Notes: generated by a model from the letters alone, not told the origin. Shown: positions 9,492 through 18,437, counted from the first letter of the stretch. The stretch is 64,000 bases of DNA from JAFGXT01 sp963677165 (GCA_963677165.2 CAXXSX010000002.1:496001-560000), one strand, 5' to 3'. Numbers and translations: made by a program.

Positions 9492-10508
9492 TTATACTTC
9501 TTTTTCGAAGAATTTCATGATGTAGAGGCTGTCGCCGGGTTTCATGATCGTGCTGGGCTGAGGGTTGAACAGCATGGAATCGTCTTCGCGCTTGATTGCC
9601 ACTACCAGGCCGCCAAGGACTTCACGCAAACGTGCTTCGACCAAATTCTTACCCGAAAACTGGTCCTCTTCCTCTATCTCAAGAATGTCCATCTTGAACT
9701 TCACGTTGCGGTCGCCCTGCAACGCGTCGCCAAGATCATTGATTCCCGGAGAGGTAAGGAGACTGTATACCCGTTGCGCGCCGGCAGCGTATGGCGAAAC
9801 CGTTTTGCTGGCTCCAGCCTGTATAAGCTTCTTACGGTTTACATCCGATTCGGCACGGGCAATGATCATCAGGTCCGGATTCAGACTCCGGGCAGTGAGT
9901 ACCAGAAACAGGTTCTCCGCGTCATTATCAAGCGTAGCGACCAGGGAACGGGCGCTGCCAATACCAGCTTTCTCAAGCACATGCTCAAGCGTAGCATCAC
10001 CAACCACATACGGCAAATCATAATGCTCAATACCCGTTATCTTATCCTGATCGTTGTCGATCAAGACAATATTGTTCATATCGTCATCAAGCAGTTCGTT
10101 GACGGTAGCCATCCCCATTTTACCGCAGCCGCAGATAATGATGTGATTTTTCATTTTGCTAATAATCCTGTTCATTTTTAAAGTTGGAGAAAAAAGCATC
10201 AGCTGACGCTGAAAGATACATTCACCAATATTGGCGATCATAAAAGCCATCGTACCTACACCGAAGATAATCAGGAGCGAGGTAAATACTCTACCGGCTT
10301 CCGATAATGGATGAGTCTCCCCGAATCCCACCGTCGATACCGTGACAATGGTCATATAAAAAGCATCGGCCCACGACCAGTGTTCAATCAGCACATAGCC
10401 GACAGTACCGAAAATAACGATAGCAGCAAAAATAAAGATGGATAAAATCAGCTTTAGATTGCTGGTCTTGAATCCATTCTCTCCTTGTGACAATATTCCG
10501 TTATTCAT
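9492..10508 (-). CDS. potassium channel protein with RCK (TrkA-N/TrkA-C) domains
   Basis: A 338-residue protein with the two-helix pore architecture of prokaryotic K+ channels: a first membrane helix (~residues 20-40), a pore loop with selectivity filter TVGFGE, and a second helix. An RCK nucleotide-binding domain follows (ICGCGKMGMATVNELLDDD, with the GxGxxG-type dinucleotide fold), then a TrkA-C-like domain to the end. ATG 10508 is preferred to GTG 10520 because a GGGGA ribosome site sits immediately before it. It follows, on the same strand, the murB-ddl gene after 78 bp. Cytoplasmic membrane, K+ homeostasis. Confidence 0.85.
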   Translation of the reverse strand: MNNGILSQGENGFKTSNLKLILSIFIFAAIVIFGTVGYVLIEHWSWADAFYMTIVTVSTVGFGETHPLSEAGRVFTSLLIIFGVGTMAFMIANIGECIFQRQLMLFSPTLKMNRIISKMKNHIIICGCGKMGMATVNELLDDDMNNIVLIDNDQDKITGIEHYDLPYVVGDATLEHVLEKAGIGSARSLVATLDNDAENLFLVLTARSLNPDLMIIARAESDVNRKKLIQAGASKTVSPYAAGAQRVYSLLTSPGINDLGDALQGDRNVKFKMDILEIEEEDQFSGKNLVEARLREVLGGLVVAIKREDDSMLFNPQPSTIMKPGDSLYIMKFFEKEV

Positions 10509-10586
10509 GCTGGTCCCCACTCATGTCGCCTTCCCGCAAATTATTATAAATATGTCCGGCAATGATTTCAAGCTAAAATATATAAT

Positions 10587-12434
10587 TCAACGCCGCTTCA
10601 GAGCGGTTGAAACCAGTTTGGCACATAACATTTCAAACGACATGCCTTCCTGTCCGGCGGATTTCGGCAGCAGACTGCTGGCGGTAAATCCCGGAATCGT
10701 ATTGCCTTCAAGAATATATAACTGATCCTCGGTCACAATAAAATCAATCCGGATCATATCGCGTGCGTTTACAACCCGATTAAATTCCAGCGCCAGTTCT
10801 TTGGCCTTTTCCTGTTCCGTTTCAGAAATATTTCGGGGCGGACAGTAGTAGAATGTTTCTCCCAGCGCGTGAGTATACTTGGCGTCATAGTCGTACATTT
10901 CCCCCGGATATACAATTTCCACCGGAGTCATGGCACAACCGTCAACAATCCCCACGGTCATTTCCCTACCCTTGATATAGGTTTCAATCAGAACGGTTTT
11001 ATCGAGTTCAAGACATTGTTTCAAAGCGTTGTGCCACTCATCCTGATTATGAACCAGTTCAATACCAACGGTAGAACCTTCGGACGGAGCTTTGCAAATA
11101 ACCGGAAACGACATGTTTTCCGGCAGAGATGCATCTACCGAACTCAGAACGGCCCAAGGCGGATTAGGCAATCCCGCTTTATCCATGATTTCTTTACTTT
11201 TGATTTTGTCAATCGTATCACGACAGGCCTGGCTGCCACAGCCGACAAAACAGATCTTTTCTTTTTCCATCAGTTCCTGCAAATCACCACCTTCGCCGAA
11301 ACCACCGTGGAGTACCGGAAAAACAATATCCGCCTGACGCATTTCGTCAGTGACTTCAAGTTCTTTGATATCTGTTTCCGTCACATCATAACCAACATTT
11401 CGCAATGCTGCGGCAACGGCGGCACCGGACTCAAGCGATACTTCACGTTCGCTGCTGTCACCACCTTTTAACACGACAACTTTGACCGGTTTTGAGCCAT
11501 GAACAAATTTTTCTCTAACTTCTGGATTTACAAATTCAACTTCCGGCTTCAGTATGATTCCGGAATTGTCATAAACTTTACCCACTACGTTTTGCGCCAG
11601 TTCGATAAAATCACTTTCAGAAGCCTGTTGCAAATTAACAATATAATTGGCGTGTTCCTCACTAACCTGAACTCCGCCGTTATTCAGTCCTTTGCAGCCA
11701 GCGAGATCAATAAGCATACCGGCATGAGTAGACTGTGAAGGATTTTTAAAAACACAGCCGGCATTACGTCCCCGGGGCTCCACCAGACGACGACGTTCGA
11801 TTTCAGATGAAATGGCCTCTTCCTCTTCGGCTTCATCAACTTTTTCAAGCTTAAAGATCGCACCGGTAATAACCGCGTTATCCGGAATATCCGACCCCCG
11901 GTATTCCCAGTTGATATTTTCGTAGCTGACAGCCCATGGAGTTCCGGTATCGTCAAACCCGAAGACTTCAAGAATCATATCGCCAACAGTCATGCCATTG
12001 GCTCCGGCATTCATACGGATAGCACCGCCAACAGAACCTGGAATTCCCGCCAGGCCGGACATTCCACCCCAGCCATGTTCGGCAGCAAACCGGATCAACG
12101 AATTGAGTCGAACCCCGGACCCAACCGTAATATGGGAACGTCCCGGACTGATGTGGACGAAACTGCCGTGACGCAGCCGTATGACTACACCGTTGAATTC
12201 AGCATCGGTTCCAACCACATTGGACCCGTTGCCAAGAATAAAATGCGGAATATCTTTCTGATGGCAGAATTTTAACAAAGTACTCAATTCGATATCGTCT
12301 GAGGGTTCTGCAACTACTGGAGTTCCTGATCCAATACCAAAAGTCGTAAGTTTCTGCCAGGAAATATCCGCCGTAACCGGCATATCGGGCAGTTGCTCCT
12401 TTAGGAGTCGTATAATATCTGAAGCAGTATTCAT
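10587..12434 (-). CDS. murB-ddl: fused MurB (UDP-N-acetylenolpyruvoylglucosamine reductase) and D-alanine-D-alanine ligase
   Basis: A 615-residue fusion of two peptidoglycan precursor enzymes. Residues ~1-305 are MurB: FAD-binding GNGSNVVGTDAEF, GMSGLAGIPGSVGGAIRMNAGANG, and GCVFKNP, where Cys occupies the position of the usual catalytic Ser. Residues ~312-615 are an ATP-grasp D-Ala-D-Ala ligase: VVVLKGGDSSEREVSLESG at its start, KAPSEGSTVGIE, and the metal-binding C-terminus ILEGNTIPGFTASSLLPKSA. The reactions are NADPH reduction of UDP-GlcNAc-enolpyruvate and ATP-dependent D-Ala dimer formation, both cytoplasmic. No frame break occurs at the junction, so the fusion is real. The two steps are not consecutive, so the fusion may serve co-regulation. 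Confidence 0.92.
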   Translation of the reverse strand: MNTASDIIRLLKEQLPDMPVTADISWQKLTTFGIGSGTPVVAEPSDDIELSTLLKFCHQKDIPHFILGNGSNVVGTDAEFNGVVIRLRHGSFVHISPGRSHITVGSGVRLNSLIRFAAEHGWGGMSGLAGIPGSVGGAIRMNAGANGMTVGDMILEVFGFDDTGTPWAVSYENINWEYRGSDIPDNAVITGAIFKLEKVDEAEEEEAISSEIERRRLVEPRGRNAGCVFKNPSQSTHAGMLIDLAGCKGLNNGGVQVSEEHANYIVNLQQASESDFIELAQNVVGKVYDNSGIILKPEVEFVNPEVREKFVHGSKPVKVVVLKGGDSSEREVSLESGAAVAAALRNVGYDVTETDIKELEVTDEMRQADIVFPVLHGGFGEGGDLQELMEKEKICFVGCGSQACRDTIDKIKSKEIMDKAGLPNPPWAVLSSVDASLPENMSFPVICKAPSEGSTVGIELVHNQDEWHNALKQCLELDKTVLIETYIKGREMTVGIVDGCAMTPVEIVYPGEMYDYDAKYTHALGETFYYCPPRNISETEQEKAKELALEFNRVVNARDMIRIDFIVTEDQLYILEGNTIPGFTASSLLPKSAGQEGMSFEMLCAKLVSTALKRR

Positions 12435-12611
12435 CCTGAATTTATTCCCGAAGTTAAATAGATTTCAATCCATACAAGGAGAATTTAGCACAGTATGATA
12501 AAAATTGCAATCCCCCAAACAAGGCATCGCGAGGCACAAAGTAATCGGATAAGTTCAGTAATTGTCAGCCTCCGTTTTCGTTGTTACGAAGTCACGCAGA
12601 GTTGTACCGAC

Positions 12612-12641
12612 AAAAAAGGCCGATGGATTGCTCCATCGGCC
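12612..12641 (-). terminator. rho-independent terminator of rpsO
   Basis: A perfect 10-bp stem (12618-12627 with 12632-12641, GGCCGATGGA) and a 4-nt loop, followed on the minus strand by six U residues (complement of 12612-12617). It lies 34 bp beyond the rpsO stop. Confidence 0.9.
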
Positions 12642-12674
12642 GAACATAACAGACTTTTCTTACTGACTTGAAAA

Positions 12675-12944
12675 CTACAGCGTTCTGCGAATTCCGAGTT
12701 CTTCAGTAATTTCGAGGTAACGAGCGTGGTTTTCTTTATTCAGATACTTCATCAGCTTACGGCGACGTCCTACCATTGCGAGCAGTCCGTGACGTGTGCT
12801 GTTGTCTTTTTTGTTGCTTCTGAGGTGCTCAGTCAGCTCTTTAATGCGCTGAGTCAGAACCGCAATCTGAACTTCAGTTGACCCAGTGTCGTTTTCACTG
12901 ATCGCGTACTTCTTGATAATTTCCTGTTTCGCTGCCTTATCCAT
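12675..12944 (-). CDS. rpsO: 30S ribosomal protein S15
   Basis: An 89-residue protein matching S15 over its whole usual length: GSTEVQIAVLTQRIKELTEH, then HGLLAMVGRRRKLMKYL and a C-terminal LGIRRTL. S15 binds 16S rRNA helices 20-22 in the small-subunit platform. Start ATG 12944 has a GGAATGAG ribosome site. The gene stands alone with its own terminator; pnp, often its neighbour, is not here. Confidence 0.97.
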   Translation of the reverse strand: MDKAAKQEIIKKYAISENDTGSTEVQIAVLTQRIKELTEHLRSNKKDNSTRHGLLAMVGRRRKLMKYLNKENHARYLEITEELGIRRTL

Positions 12945-13187
12945 AATCTCATTCCTTTTTATTCACGCGCAGGACAGCAAATACAGCCAGGCAAGCCGTA
13001 CAACCATCCAACCGCAGTTGTAATTTTACCGACCTTATTCCGGTCAGCGAATGAGTAAAATACCGCAGCTTTCGCGATTTACAAATTTTTCTGCCTAAAT
13101 TTTTACAAAAGTTTTAAGGAGCACCCTAAAGCAGCGGAGCCGCAGCCAAAGGAATTAAGAATTAAGAATGTAAAAATGCGGGAGCAA

Positions 13188-13310
13188 AGTAGTGCCTGTT
13201 TTGATAAAACCGGCACACCGTGCAGCAGCACGGCAGTTTATCCATGAAAATTTAAAAGGATTATACTGCCGCTGTTGCGGCGGGCGCTTTCATCGAAAGT
13301 CGCCCCTACT
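13188..13310. repeat. foldback (inverted-repeat) element in intergenic DNA
   Basis: The 561-bp gap 12945-13505 has no convincing gene. Within it, the arm beginning AGTAGTGCC at 13188 is imperfectly matched by the reverse complement of the arm ending at 13310, with a central AT-rich spacer. The innermost 7-bp CGGCAGT/ACTGCCG pair (13231-13237, 13265-13271) is exact. Smaller hairpins lie at 13194-13214, 13218-13233, 13268-13281 and 13282-13305. It looks like a non-coding miniature element or its remnant. No second copy was found in the window. Confidence 0.45.
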
Positions 13311-13505
13311 TGGAGCGGTTTTCTCTCGGCTATAATTACATCGACAAAATAGGCGCATTATATAATTAGTAATTAAAAATTTACAAATACTGTTTCGAGA
13401 AAATATTTCTAAAAAAATAAGAAGTTTATAGATAGTAATACAGAGGACACTGAGATTAAACTAGAATTTATTTATTTAAAAATTCTCTGTGGTGATAATT
13501 TTAAA

Positions 13506-14207
13506 CTATAAAAGCACTTCGCGGTTGGTACCGTAAAAGATGTCGTCCTGACCGCTAATCATTTTACAGAAATCATCGAATCCATCCCATTGATCGAAAA
13601 TATCGAATTCGTAGGCATGCCCCCAAATGTAAAAAAGTTTGGGTTCGTCGGTTTTTAGAGCCAGAAATTCTTCCGCCAGCTCGAACATTTTGTCCCATTC
13701 ACCATGATGATAAACCGTGGGGTTAAAACGCAGCAGGTTGTCCTGCAAGTCGAAACTATGGGAAGACGTAATGGTTCTGGAATATTTGATTTCCGTACGG
13801 CGACGCAGCACATCGGCTACAAAATCATTATTATTCACACCGCCACAGGGATACGCCATGCCGATGACCGGATATCCGGCAAGTCTCGTCAGGTTCTTAC
13901 GATCCTCTTCCACCTGACGAATAATTTCATCTTCCTCAAGCGTGGTGAGATTAGGATGCGTCAGCGTGTGAACCGCGACCTCGTGGCCTGCATAAACCTT
14001 GCTTAACTCTTCCGGCTTCACCTTGTTATGTAAAACAATCTGCCCCTGACGGTCAAGACTGTTGTCCTGACCAAGCAATTCGGAATTGATGTTAAAAGTA
14101 GCCTTCAGATTGTACTTGTTAAAAATCTCAATCAGTCTTATATCCTGCGTAACTCCGTCATCATAGCTGAAAGTCACAGCTTTCATTTTTCCATTAAATG
14201 TTTTCAC
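13506..14207 (-). CDS. NodB-type polysaccharide deacetylase family protein (tandem copy 1)
   Basis: A 233-residue protein with the NodB homology fold: metal/catalytic motif 1 SYDDGVTQDIRL (Asp pair), motif 2 HTLTHPNL (His-x3-His metal ligands) and motif 3 GMAYPCGG. GTG start with an AAGGAAT ribosome site. There is no signal peptide, so it is probably cytoplasmic or released by another route. It is the third in transcription order of three tandem copies, 14 bp after copy 2. The family removes N- or O-acetyl groups from glycans; the substrate is unknown. Confidence 0.8.
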   Translation of the reverse strand: MKTFNGKMKAVTFSYDDGVTQDIRLIEIFNKYNLKATFNINSELLGQDNSLDRQGQIVLHNKVKPEELSKVYAGHEVAVHTLTHPNLTTLEEDEIIRQVEEDRKNLTRLAGYPVIGMAYPCGGVNNNDFVADVLRRRTEIKYSRTITSSHSFDLQDNLLRFNPTVYHHGEWDKMFELAEEFLALKTDEPKLFYIWGHAYEFDIFDQWDGFDDFCKMISGQDDIFYGTNREVLL

Positions 14208-14221
14208 AATTCTATTCCTTA

Positions 14222-14923
14222 TTATAAAAGTACTTCGCGGTTGGTGCCGTAAAAAATATCGTCTTGACCACTGATCATTTTACAAAAATCATCGAACCCG
14301 TCCCACTGGTCATGAATATCGAATTCGTAAGAATGGCCCCAGATGTAGAAAAGTTTCGGCTCATCGGTTTTCAGCGTCAGGAACTGTTCTGCCAGCTCAA
14401 ACATCTTGTCCCAGTCCAGACTGTGGAGGACTGTGGGGTTGAAACGCAGCAGGTTGTCCTGAAGGTCAAAATTATAAGTGGAAGTAGTGGTTCTGGAGTA
14501 TTGGATTTTTGTATGGCGGCGCAGCACGTCGGCTACGAAATCATTATTATTTTCTCCCCAGCCGGGGTATGCCATGCCGATGACCGGATATCCAACGAGT
14601 TTCTCAAGGTTCTTACGGTCCTCTTCCACCTGACGAATGATTTCAGCTTCTTCAAGCGTCGTAAGGATTGGATGCGTCAGCGTGTGAACCGCGACCTCAT
14701 GGCCTTTATAAATGTCGCTCAGCTCTTCGGCTTTTACTTTGTTATTGGAGATGATCTTGCCATTGCGTTCCAGGTTTTCGTTCTTGCCCAGCCACTCTGA
14801 ATTAATATTGAAAGTGCCCTTCAAGCCATACTTGTTGAAGAGTTCAATCAGTCGTATATCCTGCGTAACTCCGTCATCATAACTGAAAGTTACGGCTTTC
14901 ATTTTTCCGTTAAACGTTTTCAT
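14222..14923 (-). CDS. NodB-type polysaccharide deacetylase family protein (tandem copy 2)
   Basis: A 233-residue paralogue, identical in length and closely similar along its whole length to its neighbours. Motifs 1 and 2 (YDDG, HTLTHP) are kept, but motif 3 reads AYPGWG instead of AYPCGG, which changes a conserved active-site-groove motif and may alter specificity or activity. ATG start, AAGGAAT ribosome site. Its upstream junction with copy 3 is interrupted by the miniature element at 14941-15079, which separates but does not damage the gene. Confidence 0.78.
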   Translation of the reverse strand: MKTFNGKMKAVTFSYDDGVTQDIRLIELFNKYGLKGTFNINSEWLGKNENLERNGKIISNNKVKAEELSDIYKGHEVAVHTLTHPILTTLEEAEIIRQVEEDRKNLEKLVGYPVIGMAYPGWGENNNDFVADVLRRHTKIQYSRTTTSTYNFDLQDNLLRFNPTVLHSLDWDKMFELAEQFLTLKTDEPKLFYIWGHSYEFDIHDQWDGFDDFCKMISGQDDIFYGTNREVLL

Positions 14924-14940
14924 AATTTTATTCCTTATAT

Positions 14941-15079
14941 GAGTCTTGCGAAATGAGCGAATTTTGGTAGGGCGTGCTCTCCGTAGCGCGCCGTCTCCCA
15001 GGATTTTGTGCTATGGCACAAAATAACTGACGGTTACGGAGAACCGTCCCTACCCGATAAACTGCATTTCGCACGAGTC
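14941..15079 (+). mobile_element. MITE-like element, copy 1, with 15-bp flanking duplication
   Basis: About 139 bp with imperfect terminal inverted repeats (GAGTCTTGCGAAATG at the left, CATTTCGCACGAGTC at the right) and internal palindromes (TTTTGTGC...GCACAAAA; GACGGTT...AACCGTC). It has no coding capacity. The flanks are an exact 15-bp direct repeat, TTTTATTCCTTATAT, at 14926-14940 and 15080-15094. The corresponding junction between tandem deacetylase copies 1 and 2 has a single similar site and no element, so this is an insertion with a target duplication. The reverse complement of this element occurs at 21630-21768. Confidence 0.75.
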
Positions 15080-15093
15080 TTTTATTCCTTATA

Positions 15094-15795
15094 TTATAAG
15101 AGGACTTCGCGGTTGGTGCCGTAGAAGATGTCATCCTGACCGCTAATCATTTTACAGAAATCATCGAATCCATCCCACTGATCGAAAATATCAAATTCAT
15201 AGGCATGTCCCCAGATATAGAAAAGTTTCGGCTCATCAGTTTTTAGTGCCAGAAACTCTTCTGCCAACTCAAACATTTTATCCCATTCTCCATGATGGTG
15301 GACAGTAGGGTTGAAACGCTGTAGATTGTCCTGAAGATCAAAACTATGGGAAGACGTTATGGTTCTTGAATATTCAACTTTCGTGCGGCGACGCAATACA
15401 TCAGCGACAAAATCATTATTGTTCACTCCGCCGCAGGGATACGCCATACCGACCACCGGATATCCGGCAAGTTTCGTCAGATTCTTACGGTCCTCTTCCA
15501 CCTGACGGACAATCTCGTCTTCTTCAAGCGTGGTAAGGTTCGGATGCGTCAGGGTATGAACCGCCACTTCATGGCCTTTATAAAGCGAACGTACCTCTTC
15601 GGGGGAAATCTTGTTGTGAACAACATGATGTCCCTGTTGCTCAAACCCTCCCTCTTTCCCGAGCAGCTCAGAATTGAGATTAAAGGTAGCTTTCAGATTA
15701 TATTTATTAAATATCTCAACAAGTCGTATATCCTGCGTAACGCCATCATCATAGCTAAAAGTTACGGCTTTCATTTTTCCATTAAACGTTTTCAC
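15094..15795 (-). CDS. NodB-type polysaccharide deacetylase family protein (tandem copy 3, promoter-proximal)
   Basis: A 233-residue paralogue with all three NodB motifs intact (YDDGVTQD; HTLTHPNL; AYPCGG). More similar to copy 1 than to copy 2. GTG start at 15795 with AAAGGAAT upstream. It is first in transcription order and divergent from the serpin pair. Its stop codon lies at the edge of the flanking duplication of the miniature element. The C-terminal 35 residues (KLFYIWGHAYEFDIFDQWDG onward) are nearly invariant among the three copies, suggesting recent amplification or gene conversion. Confidence 0.8.
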   Translation of the reverse strand: MKTFNGKMKAVTFSYDDGVTQDIRLVEIFNKYNLKATFNLNSELLGKEGGFEQQGHHVVHNKISPEEVRSLYKGHEVAVHTLTHPNLTTLEEDEIVRQVEEDRKNLTKLAGYPVVGMAYPCGGVNNNDFVADVLRRRTKVEYSRTITSSHSFDLQDNLQRFNPTVHHHGEWDKMFELAEEFLALKTDEPKLFYIWGHAYEFDIFDQWDGFDDFCKMISGQDDIFYGTNREVLL

Positions 15796-15914
15796 AATGT
15801 CATTCCTTTATGTCAATCAATAAATTTACCATATCAGAATGCTCAATACAAAAGGTTTTTGTAATATTCTCAACTTAGGCATATATTTATTGCAATTAAG
15901 TCATGGAGAGAGAG

Positions 15915-17132
15915 ATGGTACTGAAAAAAATATTTGTCTTTTGCCTTTTTGCAATGGGAATACAAGTAACAGTTTTCGCGGGAAGCGCCAACAGCGCGTC
16001 CATAAAGAAAGCAAATGAAAACGGAGTAAACGATAAGCTGTTCGATCTTTTCCGCACGGCTAACAGAATGTCCAAAACGTCAAAAAATCTCGTACTCTCT
16101 CCCTACAGCATTCTTACCGCAACGGCTATGCTGGAACGAGGTACCGATGGGGAAAGCAAAAAACAACTGGATAAGGCTTTTGGGATTGACAAATTACCTA
16201 AAGAGTATTTCTCTCAATATCTGAACGACAGAAATTTTAAAGCAATACTCAAAATTGCAAACGGAATATGGATCAACAACAGATTCAGAATTGCGAAATC
16301 TTATCAGAATATACTTAAAAATGAGTTTTACTCCTATGCGACAAATGTTGATTTTCAGAAGAACCCAGCCAATACAGCAAGGAAGATTAATTCATTTGTT
16401 TCAAGACATACAAATGGTTTTATCAGAAATGTAGTTGATTCCGATGATATTTTAAGGGCAGCTATCTTTCTGTTGAATACGGTTTATTTCAATGGAGAAT
16501 GGGACGTTCCATTTGACGGAAATCTAACTCAGAGAGATATTTTTTACCCGAATGAAAAACGAAAAATAAAAGTTAATATGATGACTAATATTAACAAATT
16601 ATTATTTTTTCGAGCAAAAACTGTATCAGGCGTCGAACTTTTATATAAAGGCGGACGTTTCAGCATGCTGGTGTTACTGCCCAATAAACAAGGCAACGCG
16701 GAACTAAATAAGGTCATAGAAAACTTATCGCAAAAAAATATATCCATGTGGATTAAGTCTTTAAAAGGGAAAAAACTCAAATTTATAATGCCTAAAAGTA
16801 AAATTCATTTTAGAGCTAATCTGAATAATATTTTTAAAAAGCTTGGGGTAACAGATGTATTTTCCCCATCACGAGCTGATTTTTCCAAAGCCATGGCAGA
16901 AGAGGAAAGTTCTTCTGCATTCGTCAGCAGAATTCTCCATGAAACTATTGTTACTGTTGATGAGCTCGCTACAATCGCAGTCAGTATGACCTATGATGAG
17001 TGTGATTTTGGGGAAGAGCCTCCGCCTCCTCCCAGTGAATTAACATTTGTTATTAACCGTCCTTATCTTTTTATTATCCGTGATCGAGTGACCGAAAATA
17101 TTCTGTTTATCGGAAAAATAACTAATCCTTAA
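15915..17132 (+). CDS. serpin-family protein, exported (copy 1, divergent reactive loop)
   Basis: A ~405-residue protein with a signal peptide (MVLKKIFVFCLFAMGIQVTV, then AGSANS) and the full serpin fold: NLVLSPYSILTATAMLERG, ILLNTVYFNGEWD-type shutter strand, and C-terminal NRPYLFIIRDRVTENILF. The start is placed at ATG 15915 because the GGAGAGAGAG before it is a good ribosome site; ATG 15903 is the alternative. The reactive-centre hinge is not the usual EEGTEAA: it reads DELATIAVSMT, and the loop continues YDECDFGEEPPPPP, about 3 residues longer than in copy 2. It may be non-inhibitory or aimed at a different protease. Second gene 24 bp downstream. Confidence 0.88.
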   Translation: MVLKKIFVFCLFAMGIQVTVFAGSANSASIKKANENGVNDKLFDLFRTANRMSKTSKNLVLSPYSILTATAMLERGTDGESKKQLDKAFGIDKLPKEYFSQYLNDRNFKAILKIANGIWINNRFRIAKSYQNILKNEFYSYATNVDFQKNPANTARKINSFVSRHTNGFIRNVVDSDDILRAAIFLLNTVYFNGEWDVPFDGNLTQRDIFYPNEKRKIKVNMMTNINKLLFFRAKTVSGVELLYKGGRFSMLVLLPNKQGNAELNKVIENLSQKNISMWIKSLKGKKLKFIMPKSKIHFRANLNNIFKKLGVTDVFSPSRADFSKAMAEEESSSAFVSRILHETIVTVDELATIAVSMTYDECDFGEEPPPPPSELTFVINRPYLFIIRDRVTENILFIGKITNP

Positions 17133-17156
17133 ACACAACCAAACAGGAAGAGTTAA

Positions 17157-18368
17157 ATGAAACTGATTAAAATACTTACCGGCAGTTTATTATCATTTGG
17201 ATTGATATCAACGGTTTGGGCTGGAAATGTAAGCAGTATCTTTATAAAAAAAGCGAATGAAGATGGAGTAAACGATAAACTGTTTAATTTCTTCCGCACC
17301 GCTAACAAAATATCAAAAAAATCGGAGAATATTGTACTTTCTCCCTACAGTATACTTACCGCAACGGCTATGCTGGAACGAGGAGCCGATGGAGAAAGCA
17401 AGAAACAACTGGATAAGGCTTTTGGGTTTGATAAATTATGCCAGGGATACTTTTCTGAATACTTAAACAACAGTAATTTAAAAGTCAAGCTCAATACATC
17501 AAACTCCATCTGGATTGACAGAAAATATAAAGTTTCTGGACTCTACCGTACTACGCTTAACTATGAGTTCGGAGCAGAGGCTTTTAATGCTGATTTTGAA
17601 ATGAAGACAGAGAAAGCAGCTCAGAAAATAAATTCTTATGTTGCAAAGCATACAAATGATTTAATAAAAGACTTAATAAGTTCAGGTGATATTAAAAATG
17701 CTTCGATTATACTCTTGAACACCATATATTTTAAAGGCGATTGGGTCACTCCTTTCAATAAAAATTTTACAAATGAAGGATTATTTTATACTGGACAGAA
17801 AAAGAAAGTAAAAATTGACATGATGAATCAGATGGCTTACCGGCAATATTTTCGTGATAAAATGGTATCAGGAGTCGAACTTGCCTATAGGGGAAAGCGT
17901 TTTAGTATGTTAATTTTGCTTCCCAATAACCCCGGCGTGACTGCACTGAATGAAATCATAGAAAACATATCTCATAAAAAGTTGAAGCAATGGAGTAAAT
18001 CCTTGAGAAAAGAGAGAGTGACCTTGGTTATGCCTAAATGCAAAATCCAATATCATTCCGAATTGAGAGAAATCTACATGAGGATGGGAGTTACAGATAT
18101 CTTCAATCCTGCCAAAGCGGATTTATCTAAAACTTCCGCACCTGGTCAATTACCTTTGTATGTTAGTAAAATAATACATGAAACGGTTGTAAATGTTAAT
18201 GAAGAAGGAACCGAGGCGGCAGGAGCAACAGCAATTGTCGAGCGTTCAATAGGAGCTCCCCAAAAGTCCATAAAGTTCACTGTCAATCGTCCTTATCTTT
18301 TTATTATCCGTGACCGGGTAACTGAAAATATTCTGTTTATCGGAAAGATCACCAATCCGGCAATATAA
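17157..18368 (+). CDS. serpin (serine protease inhibitor), exported (copy 2, canonical hinge)
   Basis: A 403-residue protein with a signal peptide (MKLIKILTGSLLSFGLISTV, WAGN) and a complete serpin fold. The hinge EEGTEAAGAT (residues 349-358) is the canonical inhibitory form. With standard loop length the P1-P1' bond would be I365-G366, suggesting a chymotrypsin- or elastase-like target rather than trypsin-like. Serpins trap proteases by inserting the cleaved loop into sheet A. AGGAAG ribosome site; cotranscribed with copy 1. Context: gut-type bacteria with exported serpins are thought to use them against host or competitor proteases (inference). Confidence 0.92.
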   Translation: MKLIKILTGSLLSFGLISTVWAGNVSSIFIKKANEDGVNDKLFNFFRTANKISKKSENIVLSPYSILTATAMLERGADGESKKQLDKAFGFDKLCQGYFSEYLNNSNLKVKLNTSNSIWIDRKYKVSGLYRTTLNYEFGAEAFNADFEMKTEKAAQKINSYVAKHTNDLIKDLISSGDIKNASIILLNTIYFKGDWVTPFNKNFTNEGLFYTGQKKKVKIDMMNQMAYRQYFRDKMVSGVELAYRGKRFSMLILLPNNPGVTALNEIIENISHKKLKQWSKSLRKERVTLVMPKCKIQYHSELREIYMRMGVTDIFNPAKADLSKTSAPGQLPLYVSKIIHETVVNVNEEGTEAAGATAIVERSIGAPQKSIKFTVNRPYLFIIRDRVTENILFIGKITNPAI

Positions 18369-18371
18369 AAT

Positions 18372-18404
18372 ACCGCAGAGAATGCCTGAAATAATCTCTG
18401 CGGT
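18372..18404. terminator. hairpin between convergent serpin and pseudopilin genes
   Basis: A perfect 10-bp stem, ACCGCAGAGA (18372-18381) with TCTCTGCGGT (18395-18404), and a 13-nt loop. On the minus strand it is followed by ATTTTATATT, so it could stop transcription from the pseudopilin side; on the plus strand it lacks a clear U-run. Probably a bidirectional or leftward terminator. Confidence 0.55.
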
Positions 18405-18437
18405 TAATGGGGAGAAATCAAATTTACAAAACTGGTA

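Noticed and set aside
13194..13305. CRISPR-like array of short hairpins
   Set aside because: The hairpins differ in sequence, spacing is irregular, and no cas gene is near; a single foldback element explains them.
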